Origin: an uncultured Methylibium sp.
GTDB taxonomy: Bacteria; Pseudomonadota; Gammaproteobacteria; Burkholderiales; Burkholderiaceae_C
Assembly (NCBI RefSeq): GCF_902826655.1
Contig: NZ_CADEFR010000010.1
Span: forward strand, 32,884-96,883
Direction of reading: 5' to 3'
DNA: 64,000 nt
Below the pieces are notes generated by a model. The model was not told where the DNA came from. It saw only the letters and a program-made list of their open reading frames with translations, and searched no databases. Made by a program: the position numbers and the translations under genes. Below are positions 37,511-46,306 of the stretch, piece after piece; positions within the stretch are counted from its first letter, which is position 1; each line of letters begins with the position of its first letter.

Positions 37511-39199
37511 CTAGGCGGCGCGCCGGCCCGGCGCGAGCTGCGCGTCGACGGCCTGCGCCACGCGCAGCGCGTTGGCGGCGATGGTCAGGCTCGGGTTGGT
37601 GCCGCCGCTGGAAGGGAAGAACGACGCGTCGACGACGTAGAGGTTCGACAGCCCGTGCGCCTTGTTGTCGCGATCGAGCACGCTCGTCGCCGGGTCGTCG
37701 CCGAAGCGGCAGGTGCCGCAGACATGACCGAAGTTGATGTTGTTCTCGCCCGAGAGCACGATGACGCGATGCGGCGCGAGCCGTTCCGCCAATCGGCGCC
37801 TGAAAGCCTTCACGCGGGCGCTCAGTTCCTCGGGATAGCGGTACTCGAAGCGCATGCCGCTCGCGGCCTGCGGATCGGCAACGACGCGGTTGTCGTGGTA
37901 CGGCAGATCCTCGACGATCGTCGCCCAGACGGCAGCGTTCTTGAAGTTGAGGCCGTGGAACATGATCATCGCCGCGAGCCGCACGAAGGGACTCGACAGC
38001 TTGCGCCACCAGGTTGGCCGCGGGCTGGCCAGCCGGGTCCACCAGCGCGGATCGGTCTGGGCGACATCGCGCATGTACTGCATGATCTGGCCGACGCCGA
38101 TCGCTGCACCGGCCGTCTGGAACGTGCCGAGCTTGCGGCCGCCCTCCTGGTAGAAGTCGTTGAGCGCGAGCGTCTTCTGCGGGCCGTCGCCCGACAGGCG
38201 CTCGAGCGGCCGCACGGCGACGAAGTCGCTGGCGTGGAACATCAGGTTGCGCCCGACCAGCCCCGAGCGATTCGCCAGGCCATCGGGCCAATGCTCGTTG
38301 CGGGAGTTGAGCAGCAGCACGGGCGACATGTAGGCGCCTGCAGCCAGCGCCACGACCTTGGCGCGCAGCGCGAACTCGCGACCATCGCGGCGACACCACA
38401 GTCGCTTGACGTCGCGTGCGTCGGCTTCGAGCCTCAGCACCTCGCACTGCGCCAGCAGGCTCGCGCCGTGCTGGCGCAGCGCCGGCAGCATGCAGATCCA
38501 GGCCGAGTCGCTCTTGCAGGCGCGCGCGCAAGGCCCCTCGCCGCAACCGTTGCAGCCTTCGACGAACTCGTAGCCGGCGTGGATGCGGTAGGGATGCAGG
38601 CCGCGAGCCTCGAACGACGCGCAGAAGTGGCGGTCGCGGGCGTTCAGTGCCGGCGGCTCGCGCAAGGACGGCGCCAGCGCCGCGTCGAGCGGGTCCTGGC
38701 TGCCGCGCACCCGGTACAGCGACTCAGCCTGCTCGTAGAAGGGCCGCAGCTCTTCGTAGGCGATCGGCCAGCGCTCGGGCAGGGTCGAGTCGGCGACGTC
38801 AGGGAAGTTGCCGCGCGGGCGGAAGTCGGCCGGCGAGAAGCGCTCGAGCCCCGCCGCGTACAGGGCCGTCGAGCCGCCGGACCCGCAGCCGAGCGGCGCG
38901 AAGAACTCGATCTCGCCGAAGCTGGTGCGTCCCTTCAGACGCGTCGGCCAGCGGCCGCGTTGCAGCCGCGCTTCCTCGGAATCGGCATCGACGTCCGGGC
39001 CGCGGCCGCCGTCCGTGGGCGACTTCGCCAGGCCGCCGAACTCCCCGTGCAGGAACAGGCCCTTCTCGATGAACAGCACGCGATGCCCACGCCGGGCCAT
39101 CTCGAACCCGAAAGTGGCTCCGCCCATGCCGGTGCCGATGACCGCGACGTCCCATTCGGTGGCCTCGGGATCGGCCGGGACGTGTGCCCCCGGACTCAT
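37511..39199 (-). CDS. GMC-type FAD oxidoreductase with Cys-rich motif
   Basis: The 562-residue flavoprotein starts near MSPGAHVPADPEATEWDVAV. VIGTGMGGATFGFEMARRG is the FAD dinucleotide site and CGSGGSTALYAAG the second FAD motif. The GMC C-terminal domain has GHVCGTCRFGDDP and VVDASFFPSSGGTNPSLT. An unusual EGCNGCGEGPCARACKSD segment (spacing C-x2-C-x4-C-x3-C) could hold an Fe-S cluster or disulfides. It should oxidise an alcohol or sugar hydroxyl. ATG 39199 overlaps the SDR stop as ATGA, so the two are translationally coupled, perhaps acting in sequence on one sugar or lipid carrier. Confidence 0.88.
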   Translation of the reverse strand: MSPGAHVPADPEATEWDVAVIGTGMGGATFGFEMARRGHRVLFIEKGLFLHGEFGGLAKSPTDGGRGPDVDADSEEARLQRGRWPTRLKGRTSFGEIEFFAPLGCGSGGSTALYAAGLERFSPADFRPRGNFPDVADSTLPERWPIAYEELRPFYEQAESLYRVRGSQDPLDAALAPSLREPPALNARDRHFCASFEARGLHPYRIHAGYEFVEGCNGCGEGPCARACKSDSAWICMLPALRQHGASLLAQCEVLRLEADARDVKRLWCRRDGREFALRAKVVALAAGAYMSPVLLLNSRNEHWPDGLANRSGLVGRNLMFHASDFVAVRPLERLSGDGPQKTLALNDFYQEGGRKLGTFQTAGAAIGVGQIMQYMRDVAQTDPRWWTRLASPRPTWWRKLSSPFVRLAAMIMFHGLNFKNAAVWATIVEDLPYHDNRVVADPQAASGMRFEYRYPEELSARVKAFRRRLAERLAPHRVIVLSGENNINFGHVCGTCRFGDDPATSVLDRDNKAHGLSNLYVVDASFFPSSGGTNPSLTIAANALRVAQAVDAQLAPGRRAA

Positions 39200-39954
39200 G
39201 CGCTCCTGGACAGCCCGAGGGCCTTCTTCACCCAGCGCTTCAGCCGGGTCCGCCGCCCGACGTTCTCCTCGTAGAGCGCGCTCTGGACAAAGGTCTGGCC
39301 GGTCGGGCCGCCCCTGGGCAAGCCCGCAACGAAACGGAGGTGCGGATAGATGGCCGCGGTGTCCTCGCCGGACTCGCTCATGCGGGTCCGCACGATGCCC
39401 GGCATCAGCTGGTTGACCAGGACATCGGGGAAGCGCGAACGGTCGATCTCGCTGGCCAGCGCCTTCGTCAGCGGCCCGACTGCGCCCTTGGACACCGAGT
39501 AGGCCGAGCTGTTGGGAATCGGACCGCGCCAGGCGAACGAACCGAGGTTGACGATGCGTCCGAAGCCGTTCGCCAGCATGTCCGGCAGCGCCATCCGGCA
39601 GCACAGTGCCATGCCGATCACGTTGACCTCGATGACACGACGCCAGTCCTCGTGCGAGCCCTCGAGAAAGCCCTGCTTCGGATACAGCGCCGCATTGTTG
39701 ACCAGCACGTCGACGCGGCCCGAGATCGCCTTCGCCTCGACGAACAGGCGCTCCACGTCGTCAGGGCGCGACACGTCGCCGACCACGAAGCTCATGGCGC
39801 CCGGCCGGCACATGGCCATCGTCTGCTCGAGGTCGCTGCGGGTGCGTCCGATACCGACCACGCGTGCGCCGTCGGCGCAGAAGCCCACCGCCGCAGCGCG
39901 TCCGATCCCGGATCCGGCACCGGTGACGATCACCGTCTTCCCAGAAAAATCCAT
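39196..39954 (-). CDS. Short-chain dehydrogenase/reductase (SDR)
   Basis: A 252-residue classical SDR: TGAGSGIGRAAAVGF binds NAD(P), NNAALYP is the structural motif, LGSFAWRGP carries the catalytic Ser, and SAYSVSKGA the Tyr-x3-Lys. It reduces or oxidises a hydroxyl/keto group; with the GMC oxidoreductase immediately downstream it may epimerise or deoxidise a sugar by sequential oxidation and reduction. ATG 39954 is the best start, and the frame continues upstream only as shadow of the divergent gene. Substrate is unknown. Confidence 0.92.
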   Translation of the reverse strand: MDFSGKTVIVTGAGSGIGRAAAVGFCADGARVVGIGRTRSDLEQTMAMCRPGAMSFVVGDVSRPDDVERLFVEAKAISGRVDVLVNNAALYPKQGFLEGSHEDWRRVIEVNVIGMALCCRMALPDMLANGFGRIVNLGSFAWRGPIPNSSAYSVSKGAVGPLTKALASEIDRSRFPDVLVNQLMPGIVRTRMSESGEDTAAIYPHLRFVAGLPRGGPTGQTFVQSALYEENVGRRTRLKRWVKKALGLSRSA

Positions 39955-40026
39955 GGTGACTCCGCAACCCGACACGCGCTGATGGAACAATCGCTCGGCG
40001 GCGGGATGGTACCGCAGGAGGTAGGA

Positions 40027-41439
40027 ATGAATCAGTCGCGCATGCCACTCGGTCGAGTGGTCCGGGCGCTGTTGCTGCTGCTCGGCGCCTTGCTCTTGGC
40101 CTATGCCATTTCGGACCATCCGTTCTACGGCGGTGAGCCCGGGTTCGGGCGACTGCAGTCGCTGATCGCCGCGGTCGGCGTCGCGCTCGCGGTCGCGGCA
40201 GCCCTGCCGCTGCGCTTCGCCGAACGCGTCCTGCTGGTCGCTGTGACCTGCCTCGTCATGCTGGCGCTGGCGGAGGCCGCTGCTGCCATCGTCCTCGGGC
40301 AGTCGATCCGCCCGATCTACCAGACGGACGAACGACTGATCTTCAAGTTCATTCCCGATCGGCAGAGCGTGATGAAGCGGCTGCCGGCCAACGGCGGCAC
40401 CGTCGTCGGCCATCGCATCAACACCGACGGGTTTCGCGGGGAGGAGCTGCTGCCGGCCGGCAGCGCGAGGCGCGTCGTCATCTATGGCGACTCCTTCATC
40501 CATGCCTCCTACACGCCCGACGACGAGACCTTCGCGGTCGTGCTGGGCCGGCAGCTGCAGGCAGCAGCCGGCGCGCGCATCGAGGTGGTCAACGCCGGCG
40601 TCAGCTCGTACGGCCCGGACCAGATCATCCTCAAGATGGAGGACGAGTTGCCGCGGCTGCGTCCCGACCTCGTGGTCGTCTCGGTGTTCGCCGGCAACGA
40701 CTACGGCGACCTGATGCGCAACAAGCTCTTTCGGCTGGGCGCCGACGGTCGGCTCGTCGCCAACCGCTGGACGCTGGATCCTGCCGTGCGCAGCAAGCTC
40801 GAGCTCAGCCAGCGCGAGTCGCTCCTGCTGCGCGCACTGCGGCAGATGCTCGGATCGTTCCGATCGCGCGGTGGCGCCGACGGCGCAGCGAACGAGGCCG
40901 CGAAGTTCTCGGACTGGGACTTCCTGCTGGCCGAGGCGGAGCGCGAGTACCGCAGCTTCATCGTCGACGGCAACGACGTCGTCACGAACACGCACGTCGA
41001 CTACTACAGCGCCGACGTCAGCCTGCAGCCGGAGAGCCCTTCGGCACGCTACAAGGTGGCGCTGATGCGCGCGGTGCTGCAGCGCATCCGCGATGTCGCC
41101 CGGGCTCAGGGCGTACCGCTCGCCTTCCTCTTCATTCCCCATCCGAACGACGTGACGGACAAGTACGACTGGGGTCCAGTCGATCGGGCCCGCTTCCCCA
41201 GCTACGACGGACGCAACCAGACCGCACCACTCGAAGACGCGGCACGCTCGCTCGGTGTGCCCTTCGTCAACCTCTACGAGCCCTACCGCGCCGTCGATGC
41301 CAGCCAGCTGTACTTCCGTGGCGGCGACGATCACTGGAACGCGGCCGGCCAGCGCATGGCGGCGGAGTTGATGGCGCGGCTGACCGCACCGATGCTCCCT
41401 CCGGGCCTGCCTGCCGCTGCGTCGGCACCGGCGCGCTGA
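40027..41439 (+). CDS. Membrane-anchored SGNH hydrolase-like protein
   Basis: The 470-residue protein from ATG 40027 follows a strong AGGAGGT ribosome site. Three hydrophobic segments at about 12-30, 44-62 and 66-90 lead to an extracytoplasmic SGNH domain. VVIYGDSFIHASY carries the nucleophile Ser, VVNAGVSSYGPDQ the Gly, SVFAGNDYGDL the Asn and GGDDHWNAAGQ the Asp/His pair. It may be an esterase or acyl-transfer enzyme acting on EPS, separate from the SGNH protein coupled to the MBOAT. It diverges from the SDR gene with a 72-base gap and ends 23 bases from the convergent flippase. Confidence 0.82.
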   Translation: MNQSRMPLGRVVRALLLLLGALLLAYAISDHPFYGGEPGFGRLQSLIAAVGVALAVAAALPLRFAERVLLVAVTCLVMLALAEAAAAIVLGQSIRPIYQTDERLIFKFIPDRQSVMKRLPANGGTVVGHRINTDGFRGEELLPAGSARRVVIYGDSFIHASYTPDDETFAVVLGRQLQAAAGARIEVVNAGVSSYGPDQIILKMEDELPRLRPDLVVVSVFAGNDYGDLMRNKLFRLGADGRLVANRWTLDPAVRSKLELSQRESLLLRALRQMLGSFRSRGGADGAANEAAKFSDWDFLLAEAEREYRSFIVDGNDVVTNTHVDYYSADVSLQPESPSARYKVALMRAVLQRIRDVARAQGVPLAFLFIPHPNDVTDKYDWGPVDRARFPSYDGRNQTAPLEDAARSLGVPFVNLYEPYRAVDASQLYFRGGDDHWNAAGQRMAAELMARLTAPMLPPGLPAAASAPAR

Positions 41440-41462
41440 GACGCCGAAGCTTCAGGACAGGA

Positions 41463-42854
41463 TCAGTACAGGACCCAGGCCAGGGCCTTGTCAAGCAGCC
41501 AGCCCACTGCGCCTCCGGCGACGAGGGCGACCGGCAGGCAGGCGTCGTTCCAGAGGCTCGTCAGGCCCTCCTTGTAGCGGAACCACAGCGCGATCGGCCA
41601 ATGCGCGAACTGGCTCAGCACGATGGCCGTGAGCGCGCCATCCAGCTGGTAGTGCGCAAAGCCCAGGGGCAGGCCGACCAGCAGCACGACGACGCGCGGC
41701 AGCATGCTGGCGGCCACCAGCGAGTTGCGCCCCATCGCCGTGTAGACGAGCTCGACGAGGAACATCCGGGCACCGAGCGAGCCGATCGCGAGCACCGCGA
41801 AGATGTGGCCGGCGCCCTGGTAGCGGTCGTCGTACAGCAGGTCGATGATCGTCTCGCTGGCCATGAACATCGCGCCGGCCAGCAGACCCAGCGAGACGTC
41901 GATCAGCTGCTGGAACTTGCGATAGGTGCGCGGCAGATCAGCGCGGCGCTCGCGCACCACCTCGCTGACGGCCGGATAGACGACGCGCATCATCACCATG
42001 TTCAGCACCGTCGAGCCGAGCGTGGCCAGGCCGAAGGCGATCGAGTACAGGCCGAAGCTGGTGCTGTCGGCCAGCCCGCCGAGCAGCAGGCGATCACCGT
42101 TGGTGGCGATGAAGCCCATCAGGGTGGTCAGCAGGATCCACTTGCCCTTGCTGATCAGTTCCCTGAAGGCTTCGGGCTCGAGCCGCAGGGCCGGTCTCGG
42201 GCCCTCGAGCAGCAGGTGCGACAGCACGCACTTGAGCAGCGACGTCACGAGGCCGCCGACCACCAGCGCCCACACCGACGCCGTCCACAGGGCCAGGCCG
42301 ACCGTCACGACCAGCGACCCGAGCCCGGCCGCGATGTCGACCAGGGAGAGCTTGCGCAGGTCCAGGTTGCGCTCGGCCAGCTTGTTGTTGACCGAGCCGA
42401 ATCCGATGATCGCCAGGCCGAAGGTCGCCACCGCGATCATCGGCGGCAGTTGCGGGTCGGCGTAGACGGTGCCGGCGACGAACCAGCCCCAGGACTGTCC
42501 GAGGGCCACGGTGGCCGCCACGACGAGGCCGAGCATCCACAGCGCCAGGCCGCGGATGATCTGCAAGGTCCAGGCGGTGTGCAGGAAGGCCCGCTCCGCA
42601 CCGCGGTGGCTCTGCACGATGACGGTCCCGGCTCCGATGTCGGAGATCAGGTTGAGCGCCATCATCAGCGTCGAGATCACCGCCATGATGCCGAAGGCGT
42701 CGGGCATCAGCAGGCGGGCGAGGATCAGGTTGCCGATCAGGCGCGTGACCTGGCCGACCACGTGTCCGCCGCCCACCCAGGCACCCGCGCGCAGGCTGCG
42801 ACGGCGCAGCGAGGCGCTGCGTTCGCGGGGATTGGACGGGACGTCGGTGCGCAT
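41463..42854 (-). CDS. Wzx-type oligosaccharide flippase (MOP superfamily)
   Basis: The 463-residue polytopic protein starts MRTDVPSNPRERSASLRRRS (basic, cytoplasmic) and then has about 12-14 membrane segments. ARLLMPDAFGIMAVISTLMM is the classic polysaccharide-synthesis (PST) flippase start. SDIGAGTVIVQ and LIRGLALWML-type segments follow. It should translocate undecaprenyl-linked repeat units to the periplasm. It is the last gene of the eps assembly operon, 53 bases after the polymerase. Confidence 0.9.
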   Translation of the reverse strand: MRTDVPSNPRERSASLRRRSLRAGAWVGGGHVVGQVTRLIGNLILARLLMPDAFGIMAVISTLMMALNLISDIGAGTVIVQSHRGAERAFLHTAWTLQIIRGLALWMLGLVVAATVALGQSWGWFVAGTVYADPQLPPMIAVATFGLAIIGFGSVNNKLAERNLDLRKLSLVDIAAGLGSLVVTVGLALWTASVWALVVGGLVTSLLKCVLSHLLLEGPRPALRLEPEAFRELISKGKWILLTTLMGFIATNGDRLLLGGLADSTSFGLYSIAFGLATLGSTVLNMVMMRVVYPAVSEVVRERRADLPRTYRKFQQLIDVSLGLLAGAMFMASETIIDLLYDDRYQGAGHIFAVLAIGSLGARMFLVELVYTAMGRNSLVAASMLPRVVVLLVGLPLGFAHYQLDGALTAIVLSQFAHWPIALWFRYKEGLTSLWNDACLPVALVAGGAVGWLLDKALAWVLY

Positions 42855-42907
42855 GCTTCAACCGCGGTCGACGCCGCCGCCGGAGGCGCCGGAAGCGAAA
42901 CGGCAGC

Positions 42908-44500
42908 TCATCGCGCCGGCCCGCGCCAGCCGCCGGCCAGGGGCGCCGCGCGCTGGGGGAATCGCGCAGAACGCGCCGGGCCGCGCAGCCCGGCGGCCAC
43001 CGCTTCGGTCGTGGCCTCGGTGCGAGGCAGCCGCAGGTAGCCGGCCGCCAGCCCGACGACGATCCAGTAGATCTGGGGCACGGCGACGATCGACGAGACC
43101 GTCCCGATCGTGATGAGGATGGCCGTCAGGCAGGCGAGCAGGCCCCGTCCGAGTCGGTACCACTCGCTGTCGCGGTCCTTCTTCTCGATCCACAGGCGCC
43201 GGATGATCGCGCCCACGGTGATCGCGAACGGCGCGGCGAAGAGCGTCAGGCCGACGACGCCCATGTTGAGCGCGACCGCCAGGTAGGTGTTGACCATGTC
43301 GATGATGCCGTCGCCGCCGCGCATCTGCTCCAGGTCCGGGTGGTAGCCGATGCCCCAGGTGCCGAACAGCGGGAAGTTGGCCAGCACGCTCAGCGTGACG
43401 TCGGCCAGGCGCTGGCGGAACTGCACGTTCTGGGCCTCGACCGTGCCGACGAAGGGCAGGTAGTCGATCATCTTCTGGCCCTGCGGCGTCATCAGCAGCA
43501 GCGGCAGCAGGACCATGGCCGCGAGCAGCGCCCGGCCGACCCGGGACTGCACGCGCGCGCCGGTGAACAGCAGCACGACGGCCAGGCCGGCTGCCCCGAC
43601 CCAGGGGCCGCGCGACATGGCGGCGACCAGGCCCAGCGACAGCACGACCACCACCGCCAGCCAGTGCCGATGCTGGCGGAACGACGGGCGCAGGAAGACG
43701 AGGAAGGCGAGCGCCGTGGCCATGATGTAGCCCAGCACGATCGACTGCCCGGACGTGACCTGCGCCCGCAGGATGCCGTCGCCACGGCGCAGCATCAGCC
43801 CCAGGCCCGAGAACGGCAGGTTCATCGAACTCTCGATGCTGGCGTACAGCAGCCAGCTGCGCACCGCCTCGAAGACGGCCATCGGGCTCATGATCAGCAC
43901 CGCGATGACGTAGCAGAACAGGCCGTCGCGGTAGTCGCCCAGCGTGCGCAGGCCGCGGCTCGCCACGTAGTACAGCAGGAAGATGTCGAGGAAGACCTCG
44001 ATGGCGTTGCGGACCGTGCTCGTCAGCGTCGTCGCGTTGGAGGCGTCGACGAGGAACAGCAGCGCCATGTAGCCGGCGATGAACTTGTCGGTCACCGTGC
44101 GGCCGAAGGGGATCACGCCGGGCGTGCGCCGGAGTGCCAGGTAGGCGGGCAGCAGCAGCAGCAGCGCCAGCCAGCGGAAGTGGTGCATCTGCAGCCACAG
44201 GGTGCCGCCGGTGCGCAGGTCGACGCGGAACGGCGGGATCGCGAACATCAGGAACAGGAACAGGCACAGCCGGTTGCTGTCGCGCTTGCCGGCGACCGCG
44301 ATCAGCGGCGCGGTCAAGAGCGCGTAGATCCAGTAGTTGTGCGCAAGGAAGGCCGCCATCGTCACGGCGATCCACGCCAGCGTCCGGCGCCGGAAGTCGG
44401 CCGGATCGACGACGCCCTCGACCGCGAAGCGGCGCGCCATCCAGAGCACGGTGCCACCGAGCACCAGGATGACGATGAGCGCCTTCAGGTGGGCTGACAT
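42908..44500 (-). CDS. Wzy-type polysaccharide polymerase / O-antigen ligase family
   Basis: A 530-residue polytopic membrane protein starting MSAHLKALIVILVLGGTVLW. It has about ten membrane segments and a long periplasmic loop around 360-410 with GTWGIGYHPDLEQMRGGDGI, similar to the Wzy_C/WaaL loop. The segment LVAAMSRGPWVGAAGLAVV is typical for the family. In an EPS operon with a flippase and export genes it most likely polymerises repeat units. The C-terminal tail is long and Arg/Pro-rich. It starts 10 bases after the exosortase stop. Confidence 0.85.
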   Translation of the reverse strand: MSAHLKALIVILVLGGTVLWMARRFAVEGVVDPADFRRRTLAWIAVTMAAFLAHNYWIYALLTAPLIAVAGKRDSNRLCLFLFLMFAIPPFRVDLRTGGTLWLQMHHFRWLALLLLLPAYLALRRTPGVIPFGRTVTDKFIAGYMALLFLVDASNATTLTSTVRNAIEVFLDIFLLYYVASRGLRTLGDYRDGLFCYVIAVLIMSPMAVFEAVRSWLLYASIESSMNLPFSGLGLMLRRGDGILRAQVTSGQSIVLGYIMATALAFLVFLRPSFRQHRHWLAVVVVLSLGLVAAMSRGPWVGAAGLAVVLLFTGARVQSRVGRALLAAMVLLPLLLMTPQGQKMIDYLPFVGTVEAQNVQFRQRLADVTLSVLANFPLFGTWGIGYHPDLEQMRGGDGIIDMVNTYLAVALNMGVVGLTLFAAPFAITVGAIIRRLWIEKKDRDSEWYRLGRGLLACLTAILITIGTVSSIVAVPQIYWIVVGLAAGYLRLPRTEATTEAVAAGLRGPARSARFPQRAAPLAGGWRGPAR

Positions 44501-44510
44501 GGGCGGTGCC

Positions 44511-45404
44511 TCAGGTCGCCGGCGGGTGGCGCGCGCGCGACCGCGCCGCCCACAGCAGCGCATCCAGGCCGAAGAAGGCCGCGAGCGCCGTCAGCATCAG
44601 CACGATGCCGGCAGCGCCGTGCAGGAAGCCCTGCCCGGCCTCGTCACCGAAGTGGTAGGTCACCAGCATCAGGATCATCACGCGCACGATGTTCGCCGCG
44701 AAGGCGACCGGCAGGATCGCCGCGGCCATCAGGGCGTTGTGCAGCCAGCCCGGTCGCTGGACCAGGAACATGAACAGCGTGCCGAGCGCCGCCAGGCTGA
44801 ACATCGAGTGCAGGCCCGAGCAGGCGTCTGCCACCAGCATCTGGTACTGGCCGATCGACAGCACGACGCCGCTGCGCGCGATCGGGTAGCCGGCGGCGTA
44901 CAGCAGGTTCTCGGCAATGACCGAGATCCACTGCTTCAGCGGGCCGGTGGCCGCGTCGACCAGCAGGCTCGGCAGCGGCGTCGCGAACACCAGGTAGAAC
45001 AGCGGGAACCAGAGCAGCCGCGCCGCGGCACGACCGCGCATCAGCAGCAGCACGCCCGCCATCACGAGCGGCTGGGACCCGAAGGCCAGCACCGAGGAGT
45101 CGACCGCACGGCCGGCCAGGTAGGCCAGCAGCCCCAGGACGAACAACGGCCAGCCGAGGCGCCCGTCGGACCCGGCCGGCAGCGCCGCCAGCGCGCGCCG
45201 CCGGTCCCAGACCAGCCAGGCCGCGACCAGCAGGATGATCGGCCCGTGGGCGTGGTCGTCGGTCTGCCAGATCGATCCCGCCGCGGCCCAGTAGACCGGC
45301 AGGTACATCGCCGCGAGTCCCAGCACCGGCGGCAGGCGCCGCAGCGGCCCGCCTGCCCCGGTGTCGGCGGGGCCGTCCGAGGCGGGCATGATCGCCGCGC
45401 TCAC
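44511..45404 (-). CDS. xrtB: Exosortase B (EpsH-like transpeptidase)
   Basis: A 297-residue membrane protein with about eight segments. The exosortase catalytic residues are visible: Cys in VADACSGLHSMFSL, Arg in ANIVRVMIL and His in LVTYHFGDEAGQGFLHG. Exosortases cleave PEP-CTERM proteins and attach them to a surface component. The adjacency with epsD-G suggests the XrtB subtype. The start at GTG 45404 overlaps the epsG stop as GTGA; ATG 45389 is the alternative. No C-terminal EpsI domain, separate epsI gene or PEP-CTERM target is present in the window. Confidence 0.88.
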   Translation of the reverse strand: MSAAIMPASDGPADTGAGGPLRRLPPVLGLAAMYLPVYWAAAGSIWQTDDHAHGPIILLVAAWLVWDRRRALAALPAGSDGRLGWPLFVLGLLAYLAGRAVDSSVLAFGSQPLVMAGVLLLMRGRAAARLLWFPLFYLVFATPLPSLLVDAATGPLKQWISVIAENLLYAAGYPIARSGVVLSIGQYQMLVADACSGLHSMFSLAALGTLFMFLVQRPGWLHNALMAAAILPVAFAANIVRVMILMLVTYHFGDEAGQGFLHGAAGIVLMLTALAAFFGLDALLWAARSRARHPPAT

Positions 45405-46306
45405 CGGGCCGCCTTGCCGGGCTGCTTGGGAACGTCGTTCAGGACCGAGCCGACGACTGCCACGCCGGCCGCGCTGAGCCCGGCGACCATGTCGGCGAAG
45501 GCGTGCACGCGCGTCTGCACGGTGCGCGCGACGGCGAGCGCCGCTCCGGTGCGCATCGCGATCGGCACCGCGTCCTCGCCGCTCGACAGGCTGGGCGTGT
45601 CGATGATGACGACGTCGTAGGAGGCGCGCACGTGCGCAAGCAGCTCGTCGAAGCTGGGACGGTTGAGCAGTTCGAGCGGGTTGGGCGGCACGGGGCCGGC
45701 CGGCAGCACCGACAGGCCGACCAGGTCCGTGATGCGGACGATGGCTTCCTCGCGCGAGCGGTGCGCGAGCATCGTCGACAGGCCGGCCTTGTTCTCGAGC
45801 GTGAACATCTGGTGCAGCCGCGGCGCGCGCAGGTCGCCGTCGACCAGCAGCGTGCGCTCGCCGAGCTGGGCGAACACGACGGCCAGGTTCGCGGCGACGT
45901 AGCTGCGGCCCTCGCCGCGCGCGGTACCGACGATCGACAGCATCTGCCGGCCTTCGTGCTTGTCGAACCAGCGCAGCATCAGCTGGCTGCGCACGGCGCG
46001 CAGGCGATCGACGCTGGGGCTGAAGGGCTGGTACGCAGCCACCACCTCCTCGCTGACCGACTTGCTGGGCTCGTTGAGTCGCAGGTAGGCGTAGTCGAAC
46101 TGCCGCGCCAGCGCGAACTGCACGTCGGCTTCGGTCAGCAGCCCCAGGCGGATCGCGGCCTCGCCGAAGCGCAGGTTGTTCTGGCGCTGGAGGCGCAGGA
46201 TCTGCTCGGCGGCTTCCGGCGTGATCAAGCCCGCGTCGACCAGGATCGCACCGATCGTGCGATTGGCCCTGGGCAGGGTCGGGATGGTGGCGACGCTCAT
46301 CCGCAT
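45401..46306 (-). CDS. epsG: Chain-length tyrosine kinase EpsG with MshEN-like N-terminus
   Basis: A 301-residue cytoplasmic ATPase of the BY-kinase/CpsD type. Residues 127-135 form Walker A (GTARGEGRS, with Arg at the usual Lys position 134). LLVDGDLRAPR is Walker A' and VVIIDTPS is Walker B. No Tyr-rich tail is visible. Residues 17-69 have two 24-residue motifs (17-40 and 46-69) with a 5-residue spacer, the layout of MshEN domains that bind cyclic di-GMP. It should act with EpsF to set EPS chain length. The start at ATG 46306 overlaps the epsF stop. Confidence 0.9.
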   Translation of the reverse strand: MRMSVATIPTLPRANRTIGAILVDAGLITPEAAEQILRLQRQNNLRFGEAAIRLGLLTEADVQFALARQFDYAYLRLNEPSKSVSEEVVAAYQPFSPSVDRLRAVRSQLMLRWFDKHEGRQMLSIVGTARGEGRSYVAANLAVVFAQLGERTLLVDGDLRAPRLHQMFTLENKAGLSTMLAHRSREEAIVRITDLVGLSVLPAGPVPPNPLELLNRPSFDELLAHVRASYDVVIIDTPSLSSGEDAVPIAMRTGAALAVARTVQTRVHAFADMVAGLSAAGVAVVGSVLNDVPKQPGKAAR

